Assembly (NCBI RefSeq): GCF_036345175.1
Contig: NZ_CP107780.1
Span: 2,232,001 to 2,296,000, forward strand
Direction: 5' to 3'
DNA: 64,000 nt
Source of the DNA: Streptomyces sp. NBC_00576
GTDB lineage: Bacteria; Actinomycetota; Actinomycetes; Streptomycetales; Streptomycetaceae
Part shown: piece by piece, positions 1-6,876 of the stretch
How positions within the stretch are numbered: position 1 is the stretch's first letter
How the letters are laid out: each line of letters opens with the position of its first letter
Translations under genes and position numbers: made by a program
The notes under the pieces: model-generated
Databases searched by the model: none
Told to the model about the DNA's origin: nothing
The model's input: the letters and a program-made list of their open reading frames with translations, nothing else

Positions 1-1424
1 TCGGCGATCACCGTGCCGTTGACGACCAGGTTCTCGAACGTCACGTCCTTGATCGCGTGCTTGGCGTCGTAGCCGAGCAGCAGGCATGTGGCGAGCGGCT
101 TGCCGGTGTAGGAGAGGTCCTTGACGTAGACGTTCTGGATGCCACGGCCGACCGAGGTGTTGTACTTCGTGTTGTACATGACCCGCATATGGATGAGCTG
201 GCCCCAACGGAAGTCCTCGACGCGGACGTTGTCGACCTTCACGTTCTTGATCAGGTTGCTGTCGCCGGGGTTGAGGGCGATGCAGCCCTGGTAGCCCATC
301 TGAGGCTCACGGTGGTCACAGATGTCGAGGTTCCGGAAGGTGAGGTTCTTCAGCACCTCGGGATTGTCGGAGTTGCCGTGCGTCCCGACGTTGACGGGGT
401 GGGCGACGTCCGCCCAGAGGGTGGAGTTGCGGACGGTGATATCGGTGGTGTCGCCGTAGTACTCCCAGCGGTGGGTGTAGATGGCGATGCAGTCGTCGGA
501 GTTGCGCATGAAGACGCCGTCGATGACGACGTTGCTGCTGCAGAAGATGTCGATGCCGTCGCCCCAGCCCTTTGAGCTGAAGGAGCCGAGGCCCTTGATC
601 GTGACGCCGGTGGCCTCGCCGGTCTTGACGGCGTAGCCGGCGGGGTTGAGCACGGTGACGGCGCCGATGGAGATGTTCCGCGAGTTCTCGACGAGGACGC
701 CGCCGTCCACCGTCCCGGCGAGCACACCACGGCCGGCGAGCCCGGCGTGCTCGACGTTGCGGAAGAGGACGGTCGCCTTGAGGACGGCACCGCCGTCGAG
801 GTACACGGTCTTGCCGGCGGGGACGGTCAGGTAGCCGTCGGCGGTGGTGTGGACGCCAGGGCCGTAGTAGATGACGTCGGGGTCGTCCGTCGCGGGCTTC
901 TTCTTCTCGACAGCGCGGGCGAACAGATGGAGACAGTCGAAGATGTCGTCGTTGATCTGGACGACGATGTTGCGCGGCTGGTCGAGCGTGAAGCGCAGGG
1001 TGTCACCGAGGACTTCGGGCTTGATGCCGTACGAATCCGGTCTCACCCGGACCTTGGTGGTGCCGCCCTTGAGGTAGGTGACCTCGACCTCGACGGAGCC
1101 CTGGAAGTCGAAGTACGCCAGCGACGAGTTGTAGACCTTGCTCGACCCGGTGTTCGCGTTGATCTCCGACAGCTGCGGGCGCCAGATGTCCAGCGTCTGC
1201 CACTCGCCGTCGGGGGCGGTACGGACCCGCACCTTGAAGCTGGTGTTGGTCGGCATGGCGGACGGGCGGGGGTACGTGACGAGTGTCGCCGCCGCCCCGG
1301 CGTCGGCCGCCCCGGCCGTCGTGGCCGTCAGGTTGGTGAGACCGGCCGCGAGCGCGGTGACACCGGCCGCCTGGAGTGCGGTGCGGCGGGACAGAGAGGG
1401 GGACGGGGCCTGGGACGGGGTCAT
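1..1424 (-). CDS. Secreted right-handed beta-helix glycoside hydrolase (GH28/GH49-like), 3' end outside window
   Basis: About 474 residues are visible; the C-terminus runs off the left edge. The ATG at 1424 follows GAGGAG by about 7 nt. The N-terminus carries a Tat signal (SRRTALQAAG followed by an Ala-rich stretch). An N-terminal beta-sandwich-like part is followed by the short YYGPGVH and VYLDGGAVLKA motifs, and then by many beta-helix rungs rich in Val/Ile and N/D turns, including DGIDIF and NSDDCIAIY. The paired aspartates there resemble the acidic catalytic residues of polygalacturonase and dextranase families. Substrate is not determinable; an extracellular plant or microbial polysaccharide is likely. 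It diverges from a LacI regulator, with palindromic operators just upstream, so sugar-inducible control is inferred. GH28 versus GH49 is unresolved. Confidence 0.75.
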   Translation of the reverse strand, partial: MTPSQAPSPSLSRRTALQAAGVTALAAGLTNLTATTAGAADAGAAATLVTYPRPSAMPTNTSFKVRVRTAPDGEWQTLDIWRPQLSEINANTGSSKVYNSSLAYFDFQGSVEVEVTYLKGGTTKVRVRPDSYGIKPEVLGDTLRFTLDQPRNIVVQINDDIFDCLHLFARAVEKKKPATDDPDVIYYGPGVHTTADGYLTVPAGKTVYLDGGAVLKATVLFRNVEHAGLAGRGVLAGTVDGGVLVENSRNISIGAVTVLNPAGYAVKTGEATGVTIKGLGSFSSKGWGDGIDIFCSSNVVIDGVFMRNSDDCIAIYTHRWEYYGDTTDITVRNSTLWADVAHPVNVGTHGNSDNPEVLKNLTFRNLDICDHREPQMGYQGCIALNPGDSNLIKNVKVDNVRVEDFRWGQLIHMRVMYNTKYNTSVGRGIQNVYVKDLSYTGKPLATCLLLGYDAKHAIKDVTFENLVVNGTVIA

Positions 1425-1439
1425 GAACAACTCCTCGAT

Positions 1440-1453
1440 GACAACCGGTTGTC
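1440..1453. promoter_or_regulatory. LacI-type operator O1 (GACAACCGGTTGTC)
   Basis: A perfect 14-bp palindrome with a CCGG centre lies 16 nt upstream of the hydrolase ATG, just outside its ribosome binding site. Central C-G palindromes of this type are typical LacI-family operators. A half-site ending GGTTGTC recurs at 1524-1530. The position suits a repressor road-block of the hydrolase transcript. Confidence 0.55.
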
Positions 1454-1617
1454 GTTATTCGTGGCAGAGCTTCTTCCTGTCCGCAAACGGCGTCAAGACT
1501 CTCGGACGACTTTCGAAAAGACTGGTTGTCGTCGTTTACACGAGTCAGTGACGCGTTGGGGCTTCCCGGACGACAGCGTCGCTGGAGGAGCAGCCAGGTG
1601 GATCGTGGCGGCCAGAT

Positions 1618-1633
1618 CAGCAACCGGTTGCTG
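1618..1633. promoter_or_regulatory. LacI-type operator O2 (CAGCAACCGGTTGCTG)
   Basis: A perfect 16-bp palindrome shares the CAACCGGTTG core with the site at 1440-1453. The centres of the two sites are 179 bp apart, close to 17 helical turns, which would allow looping by one repressor. A partial copy (CCGGTTGCCGG) follows at about 1643. Confidence 0.5.
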
Positions 1634-1739
1634 ACATCTTCCGCCGGTTGCCGGAGTTTCGGTTTTTCGAGATTTTCGGTCGCCGGGACCCTTCGAATCC
1701 CTACGTCTTCCCGCCACGTTGGGGCGGGCCTAATGTAGG

Positions 1740-1747
1740 AAGCGCTT
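1740..1747. promoter_or_regulatory. AAGCGCTT palindrome upstream of the LacI gene
   Basis: GGAAGCGCTTGC around this position matches the common AANCGNTT-style core of LacI-family sites and lies about 90 bp before the regulator start. It may mediate autoregulation. The core differs from the CCGG sites, so it may also bind a different regulator. Confidence 0.35.
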
Positions 1748-1833
1748 GCTGCGCGGTCAATGTTTCCGTCGCGTGAGCAGTGCTATTCGAAACTTTCGAC
1801 GGCCCTCGGGCGGGCCGGAGAGGCGGTTGGAAG

Positions 1834-2958
1834 ATGGTCCGCACCGGAGGCGGCGCCGCCCCCACGGGTCCCACACTGGCGGTCGTCGCCCGGGAGGCCG
1901 GGGTCTCCGTACCGACCGCCTCGAAGGTCGTGAACGGCCGGGAGGACGTGGCGCCGGAGACGCGGCGGCGGGTCACCGAGGCGCTGGACCGGCTCGGCTA
2001 TGTCCGCAGACCCCGCTTCGACGCGTCGAAGGCGCCCGGCCTGGTCGATCTCGTAGTCCACTCGCTGGACAGTTCCTGGTCGGGTGCGGTGCTGCACGGC
2101 GTGGAGGAGGCCGCGCACGACGCGGGCCTGGAGATGGTCGTGTCGGCGGGCCTGACCCGGACCCGGGGCGGGCGCCCGGAACGCGGCTGGCTGGACAAAC
2201 TGACGACCCGCGGCTCGGCCGGCGTCCTGTTCAACCTCGCCGAGCTGACTCCGTCCCAGTACGCCTGGCTCGACCAGCACCACATCCCGTTCGTGATGAT
2301 CGACCCGGTACTGGAACCGCCGCCGGGCGTGGTGTCGGTGGGCGCGGCGAACTGGCACGGCGGGGTGACGGCGACGGAACACCTGCTGGCGCTGGGTCAC
2401 GAACGCATCGCGGTCATCGCCGGGTACCGGCGCAAGATGTGCAGCAGCGCCCGGGTGGCCGGCTACCGCTCGGCGCTCGTCACGGCCGGTGTGCGCCAGC
2501 GCCCCGAGTACGTCCGCTACGGGAGCTTCGACGAGACGGTCGCCCACCGGCGCATGCTGGAGCTCCTCGACCTGCCCGAGCCGCCGACGGCGGTGTTCGT
2601 GTGCTCGGACAAGATGGCGCTCGGGGCGTACAAGGCTTTGGCGGAGCGGAAGTTGAGGGTGCCGGAGGATGTCAGCGTGGTCGGCTTCGATGACCTTGCC
2701 GAGGCGCGGTGGGTCTCGCCGGCGCTCACGACCGTCCGCCAGCCTCTCTCGGAGATGGCGGCGACGGCGCTGCGGTTGTTGGTGCGGATGATGGCGGGGG
2801 AACGGCCGGAGGGTACGCGTACGGAACTGTCTACGCGGCTGGTGGAACGGGGGAGTACGGGTTCGCCGGCGGGTCAGGCAGTTCGTACGCTGCGGGTCGG
2901 TGGGGGCTTGTCGCGCCCCTCGGCGGAGCCGCTGACCGATACAGCCCCGCGCCCCTGA
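1834..2958 (+). CDS. LacI-family transcriptional regulator
   Basis: The protein has 374 residues from the ATG at 1834. An in-frame upstream start at 1780 would add 18 non-conserved residues ahead of the DNA-binding domain. The helix-turn-helix reads TLAVVAREAGVSVPTASKVV, then ETRRRVTEALDRLGYV with the hinge helix. The rest is a periplasmic-binding-protein-like effector domain, ending with the conserved VSVVGFDDL. It is divergent from the beta-helix hydrolase and probably represses it in response to a sugar. The last roughly 25 residues have an aberrant composition because the coding sequence runs into a GC-rich element related to the one near 41350. Confidence 0.93.
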   Translation: MVRTGGGAAPTGPTLAVVAREAGVSVPTASKVVNGREDVAPETRRRVTEALDRLGYVRRPRFDASKAPGLVDLVVHSLDSSWSGAVLHGVEEAAHDAGLEMVVSAGLTRTRGGRPERGWLDKLTTRGSAGVLFNLAELTPSQYAWLDQHHIPFVMIDPVLEPPPGVVSVGAANWHGGVTATEHLLALGHERIAVIAGYRRKMCSSARVAGYRSALVTAGVRQRPEYVRYGSFDETVAHRRMLELLDLPEPPTAVFVCSDKMALGAYKALAERKLRVPEDVSVVGFDDLAEARWVSPALTTVRQPLSEMAATALRLLVRMMAGERPEGTRTELSTRLVERGSTGSPAGQAVRTLRVGGGLSRPSAEPLTDTAPRP

Positions 2959-2965
2959 CGGGCGC
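2949..2965. terminator. GCGCCC/GGGCGC hairpin overlapping the LacI stop codon
   Basis: A 6-bp GC-only stem with a 5-nt loop contains the stop codon at 2956-2958. It belongs to a GCGCCCCTGACGGG-type element also seen at 41377-41395. It could terminate both the LacI transcript and the convergent lectin transcript. No U-tract follows. Confidence 0.4.
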
Positions 2966-3004
2966 CCAGCGCACCGGAGTCTGCCACGCCCCCTCAGTCC
3001 GGCG

Positions 3005-3577
3005 TCAGCCCGCCAGGTTCAGGTTCCAGGTGCGGGAACGGTCCTTGTCGCAGTCGAACTGCACCAGCGTGACGTTGTTCTCGGTCGAACGGCCACCGGC
3101 GACCGTCGCGCACTTGCCCGTCTGGTCGTTGACGAGTTCGTAGGACCTGCCGTCCCAGTTGGCGAGGCTCCAGCGGCGCGAGGGGTCCGAATCGCAGTCG
3201 AACTGGACCAGTTCGACGTTGTTCTCGGTCGAACGCCCGCCCGCGACCGTCGCGCACTTGCGGGTCTGCGTGTTCACCAGCTGGTAGGAGTTGTCCTCCC
3301 CGTTGGTGAGCTTCCAGCGGCGCGAGGGGTCCGTGTCGCAGTTGAACTGGACCAGTTCGACGTTGTTCTCGGTGGAACGCCCGCCCGCGACCGTCATGCA
3401 CTTGCCGGTCTGCGGGTTCTTGATCTGGAACGCGGCTCCCGAGATCACTGCCGGGGAGGTCCTGGAGTCCACCTTCTCGGGCTGGGCGATCGTGGGAGTC
3501 GGCAGTAGCAGGACGCCTCCGGCGAACAGGACCGTCGATACCGTCATAAGTCGATGTGCCCGAGTGTGCTTGCGCAT
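3005..3577 (-). CDS. Secreted ricin-type beta-trefoil lectin-like protein
   Basis: This 190-residue protein begins with MRKHTRAHRL and a hydrophobic signal segment ending near PTIAQP. The mature part is three consecutive repeats of about 46 residues, each with the pattern TGKC..TVAGGRSTENNV.LVQF.CD.D.SR.W, which is the three-fold R-type (ricin B) carbohydrate-binding trefoil with QxW-like motifs degenerated to RRW/RTW. No catalytic domain is attached, so it is a stand-alone secreted lectin. The repeats are unusually similar to one another even at the DNA level. The bound sugar is unknown. It is convergent with the LacI gene. Confidence 0.85.
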   Translation of the reverse strand: MRKHTRAHRLMTVSTVLFAGGVLLLPTPTIAQPEKVDSRTSPAVISGAAFQIKNPQTGKCMTVAGGRSTENNVELVQFNCDTDPSRRWKLTNGEDNSYQLVNTQTRKCATVAGGRSTENNVELVQFDCDSDPSRRWSLANWDGRSYELVNDQTGKCATVAGGRSTENNVTLVQFDCDKDRSRTWNLNLAG

Positions 3578-3816
3578 GGCAGCACTCCTCTCTCGGCAGG
3601 CAAGGGGAGACCAGCAAAGGGGTGCGGGGCGGTGGGCTGCCGCGGTCGGGAGACCGGGCCGGCTCCGGGCGAGGGGCTCTGGCCACCGATCAAGGTGCAG
3701 CTGTCCCTCCCACTATTGGCGCCCTCCGCCGGGCCCGCAACCGGGGGTGGAACGAGGACGCCGTCGCGTCCGATTCCTTCAAGACCGGCCGTCGACGCTA
3801 TGCCTAACCTGGCCGT

Positions 3817-4269
3817 ATGACCACACAACCGACCTCACAACCGACCTCACGCCCCACGCCGCGGTTCGACGCCATCGGCATCGTCACCGCCGACCTCGCC
3901 GCGTCCGTCACCTTCTACCGTCGGCTCGGGCTCGACTTCCCCGAGGGCGCCGATGAGCAGCCGCACGTCGAGGCCGAGCTCCCGGGAGGGATGCGGCTCT
4001 TGCTCGACACCGAGGCGACCGTCCGGTCCTTCCACCCCCGGTGGCAGCCACCCAGCGGCGGCGGGCGGATCGGGCTGGCCCTGCTCTGCGGCTCGGCCAC
4101 CGAAGTCGACTCCCTGTACGAGGAGTTGGTGGGCGCCGGATATCGGAGCGAGCTGAAGCCCTGGGACGCCGTATGGGGACAGCGGTACGCGTGCGTGCTG
4201 GACCCGGACGGCAACGGCGTCGACCTGTTCGCGCCCCTGGCCTCCTCCCCCGCTCCCGCCCCCGAGTAG
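3817..4269 (+). CDS. VOC (glyoxalase/bleomycin-resistance fold) family protein
   Basis: The protein has 150 residues. The N-terminal half, RFDAIGIVTADLAASVTFYRRLGLDF, and the C-terminal LDPDGNGVDLFAP are the hallmark beta-alpha-beta-beta-beta module ends of single-domain VOC proteins. A Tyr/Trp-rich core precedes the last strand. The role could be a dioxygenase-like, isomerase-like or antibiotic-sequestering one; no substrate can be assigned. The first ten residues, rich in T/S/P, are probably disordered. Its 3' end lies on the opposite strand to the end of the AraC regulator gene. Confidence 0.8.
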   Translation: MTTQPTSQPTSRPTPRFDAIGIVTADLAASVTFYRRLGLDFPEGADEQPHVEAELPGGMRLLLDTEATVRSFHPRWQPPSGGGRIGLALLCGSATEVDSLYEELVGAGYRSELKPWDAVWGQRYACVLDPDGNGVDLFAPLASSPAPAPE

Positions 4270-4938
4270 CTTCCCCAGCGGCATCCCCGCCAATTCCCTG
4301 ACGTCCCGCGCCAGGTGGGCCTGGTCGGCGTACCCCGCGAGACTCGCCGTCTCCGCGAAGGGCACCCCCTTCCGGGCCAGGGCCAGCGCGCGCTGGAGGC
4401 GGAGGATGCGGGCCAGCGTCTTGGGGCCGTAGCCGAAGGCGGACAGGGAACGGCGGTGCAACTGGCGGGCGCTGAGGCCGAGTTCATCTGCCGTACGGCC
4501 GACCGGGCGGCCCGCTCGGAGCGCCTCGACCAGGCCGCCCAGCAGGGCGTCGGGCGGATCCGTGTGCGCCGCCCGATCCAGTGCCAGTTCCTCGAGTGCC
4601 GTCGCCGGGTCGGGCGCCGCGTCGACGCGTGCCCTCAGGCGTCTGACCTCGGCCGCTCCCCAGAGGTCGGCCAACTCGACGCGCCGGTCCCGGAGTTCGT
4701 GCGCGGGCACGCCCAGCAGGGCGGGCGCGGTGCCGGGGTGGAAACGGACGCCCGCCCAGGGCGCGGGGGCGCCTTCGGGGACGTACGGGCGGGTGTCGGG
4801 GCCCGCGACCAGCAGTCGCCCTTCGCGCCACAAGAGGTCCATGCAGCCGTCGGGCAGCACCGGCTGTACGCCGGACCCGGCCGGGGTGTTCGTCCACACC
4901 ACCGCGCCCGCCAGTCGGGAGGGCCGTTCCTCGTACAC
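3847..4938 (-). CDS. AraC-family transcriptional regulator with read-through C-terminal extension
   Basis: GTG start; 363 residues to the first in-frame stop. Residues 1-110 form the DUF6597-like N-terminal domain (WTNTPAGSGVQPVLPDGCMDLLW, here as two short motifs). Residues 140-225 hold the two AraC helix-turn-helix motifs (GLSARQLHRRSLSAFGYGPK and FAETASLAGYADQAHLARDVRELAG). The conserved domain ends about residue 230 at a Gly-rich linker. The last roughly 130 residues are low-complexity and lie antisense to the whole VOC gene. The extension is probably an accident of GC-rich sequence without stops; a frameshift near the Gly-rich tract is an alternative. Confidence 0.8.
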   Translation of the reverse strand: MYEERPSRLAGAVVWTNTPAGSGVQPVLPDGCMDLLWREGRLLVAGPDTRPYVPEGAPAPWAGVRFHPGTAPALLGVPAHELRDRRVELADLWGAAEVRRLRARVDAAPDPATALEELALDRAAHTDPPDALLGGLVEALRAGRPVGRTADELGLSARQLHRRSLSAFGYGPKTLARILRLQRALALARKGVPFAETASLAGYADQAHLARDVRELAGMPLGKLLGGGSGGGGQGREQVDAVAVRVQHARVPLSPYGVPGLQLAPISGAHQLLVQGVDFGGRAAEQGQPDPPAAAGWLPPGVEGPDGRLGVEQEPHPSRELGLDVRLLIGALGEVEPEPTVEGDGRGEVGGDDADGVEPRRGA

Positions 4939-5021
4939 GTAGGAAAGGCTACGCCGCCCATCGCCTCGGCCGCAGAGGTTGTGGTGGTGAGGGCCTTCGG
5001 CCAGTGCTGGGCGTCATTCCG

Positions 5022-6185
5022 TCACTTCTCGGCGGGCGGGCCCTCTCCCGTCTTGGGTGTGCTCTTCACATGGGTCCGCAGACGGGAGGTCACGTCCTCC
5101 GGGGGCAGGAAGCGCGACCAGCGTTCCGGGAACTCGGAGGGCATGTCGCAGTCGTCGGGGTCGTCCGGGTCGTCGTCGCGCTCGTGGGAGTGGAGGGCGG
5201 TCATCCGGGCGACGTACTCGGCGGCCTCCTCCTCACGGATCCGTTCGTTGGCGGCGCGCGCGGCGGCGGTCGAGGCGGCCGGCCAGACGCGGTCGATCGC
5301 CGCGTTGACCGCGGCCCCGACGAGCACCGCGAACGCGGACACCCCGACCCACAGCAGGACCGCGACGGCCGCGGCGAGCGATCCGTAGATCGTGGCGCCC
5401 TCGATCGTCTTGGTCAGGTAGATGCGCAGCAGGAAGCTGCCGAGCACCCACATCCCGAGGGCCACCAGCGCGCCCGGGACGTCCTCGATCCACGGTGAGC
5501 GCACCGGGACCGACACATGGAACAGCGTCGTCAGGAAGGCGATCGACAGCAGGATCACGACCGGCCAGTACAGGACCTGTACGAGCGTCTCCGACCATGG
5601 CAGGACGCCCAGCACCGCGTCCGGGCCCGCCACCATCAGCGGCAGTGCGACCGAGCCGATCAGCAGCGCCACGACGAAGAGGACGAAGGCGACGAGGCGG
5701 GTCTTGACGATGCCGCGGACGCCGTCGAGGCCGTACATCACGGTGATCGTGTCGATGAAGACGTTGACCGCGCGCGAGCCGGACCAGAGGGCGAACAGGA
5801 ACCCTATGGAGATGACGTCGGGCCGGCCGCCCTTCATCACGTCGTCCAGGATCGGCCGGGCGATCTCGGTGACGCCCTTGTCGGACAGGACCGTGCGGGA
5901 CGCCTCCAGAAGGTTGGTCTCCAGGCTGGTGATCGTGTCGGTGCCGGTCCAGTCGTCGACGTAGCCGAGCAGCCCGATGAGGCTCAGCAGCAGCGGCGGC
6001 ACGGAGAGCAGCGTGAAGAACGCCGCCTCCGCCGCCAGACCCAGGATCCGGTACTCGATGCACGAGTTGACGGTGTCCTTGAGCAACAGCCACGCGGTCC
6101 TGCGCTTGGAGACGTTCCGGTAGAGGACGCGCGCGCGGTGGAGTCGGCCGCTGGGGTTCTCGGAGGGTTCACTTGCTGCCTGCAC
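5022..6185 (-). CDS. YihY/BrkB family inner-membrane protein
   Basis: GTG start; 387 residues. The protein shows about six hydrophobic segments between residues 40 and 300 and the family signature of an N-terminal amphipathic region followed by ILGLAAEAAFFTLLSVPPLLL. A long acidic cytosolic tail ends the protein (HERDDDPDDPDD). This family was once misnamed ribonuclease BN; in actinobacteria the function is unknown and a transport or envelope role is inferred. Nothing in the immediate context fixes a partner. Confidence 0.85.
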   Translation of the reverse strand: MQAASEPSENPSGRLHRARVLYRNVSKRRTAWLLLKDTVNSCIEYRILGLAAEAAFFTLLSVPPLLLSLIGLLGYVDDWTGTDTITSLETNLLEASRTVLSDKGVTEIARPILDDVMKGGRPDVISIGFLFALWSGSRAVNVFIDTITVMYGLDGVRGIVKTRLVAFVLFVVALLIGSVALPLMVAGPDAVLGVLPWSETLVQVLYWPVVILLSIAFLTTLFHVSVPVRSPWIEDVPGALVALGMWVLGSFLLRIYLTKTIEGATIYGSLAAAVAVLLWVGVSAFAVLVGAAVNAAIDRVWPAASTAAARAANERIREEEAAEYVARMTALHSHERDDDPDDPDDCDMPSEFPERWSRFLPPEDVTSRLRTHVKSTPKTGEGPPAEK

Positions 6186-6876
6186 GCCCTAACGGTATCG
6201 GGCGGGCGCTACCCCTCTCACCCTCCGGTGCCCCGGTCACGGCGCAGCACTCCTGCGCCGCTCCCTCCCCTCCGTTCCCGTGACACAGCAGAAAGCGAAG
6301 AGAAACCCAGCGGAAACCAGGCGGAACGATTCGGCAGGGAAATCGAATACTATTCCTGTCATGCCCTTGGCGGCCACATTCGGGTGCCTCTAAACGGAAT
6401 ACCGCCCGGCAATTACACCTGGCTTGCAGAAAGCTCCCTGGTGAAGTGGGCGAACAGGCGGTCGCCATCTGTACGAAAAGTCGTGACTCTGTAACAGGAA
6501 AGCGACATTACGCCAGTTCACCTTGACCCGTTCATAACCAGGTCGAAACAATTCGGATTGCATTCGCCGGGGCACACCCGCCCAAGGGAGTGCGAAGTAC
6601 CACGACACGGGGGCATCCGGGCTCCGACCAAGCCCGATCGAGCCGCGTTGCCTGTGATCCGCACGAAAACGTGCGGATCGACGCCGTGCCGCACGCCGCG
6701 CTCACCGACAACTTCCGCTCATACGCCCATACGCCATTCGTCCCGTACTTCATTTGTTCGTACGTCATTCGTTCGTACGTCATTCCCATATCGCGTCAAC
6801 TGCCACTCCCGCTCACAGCTGCACCGCGGACACACAGTGGACGCGAAATCCATCGTGCCATTTTACGGAGCGACCC
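6186..6876. promoter_or_regulatory. Gene-free 0.69-kb regulatory region ahead of the Dap/Pls-like cluster
   Basis: No convincing coding region. The left 100 bp contains an 8-bp stem hairpin (6240-6260, CGGCGCAG arms), probably in the 5' leader of the YihY gene. From about 6290 the sequence is visibly richer in A+T than its surroundings. It holds a small GAATACTATTC palindrome (6345-6355), a TTGACC box (6523-6528) without a good -10, and a 15-bp tandem repeat (6756-6785). The long leader suggests that the cluster is transcriptionally controlled from here. Confidence 0.45.
6756..6785. repeat. Tandem 15-bp repeat GTTCGTACGTCATTC x2
   Basis: Two perfect head-to-tail copies lie here, with a degenerate third copy immediately before (6740-6755, containing CGTCCCGTACTTCATT). 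Each unit contains the palindrome CGTACG. Repeats are 15 bp apart, 92 bp before the first gene of the cluster; they may be iterated regulator-binding sites. Confidence 0.6.

Noticed and set aside
1780..1833. Longer LacI start at 1780
   Set aside because: Adds residues without similarity before the HTH; ATG at 1834 is better placed relative to family N-termini.
6523..6551. TTGACC with downstream AAACAA as a promoter for the cluster
   Set aside because: The -10 element lacks the TA...T pattern at any normal spacing; kept only as a weak note.
6754..6876. Upstream TTG start for the membrane acyltransferase-like gene
   Set aside because: It translates the tandem repeat into a low-complexity peptide; ATG at 6877 has a proper GGAG box and the family N-terminus.
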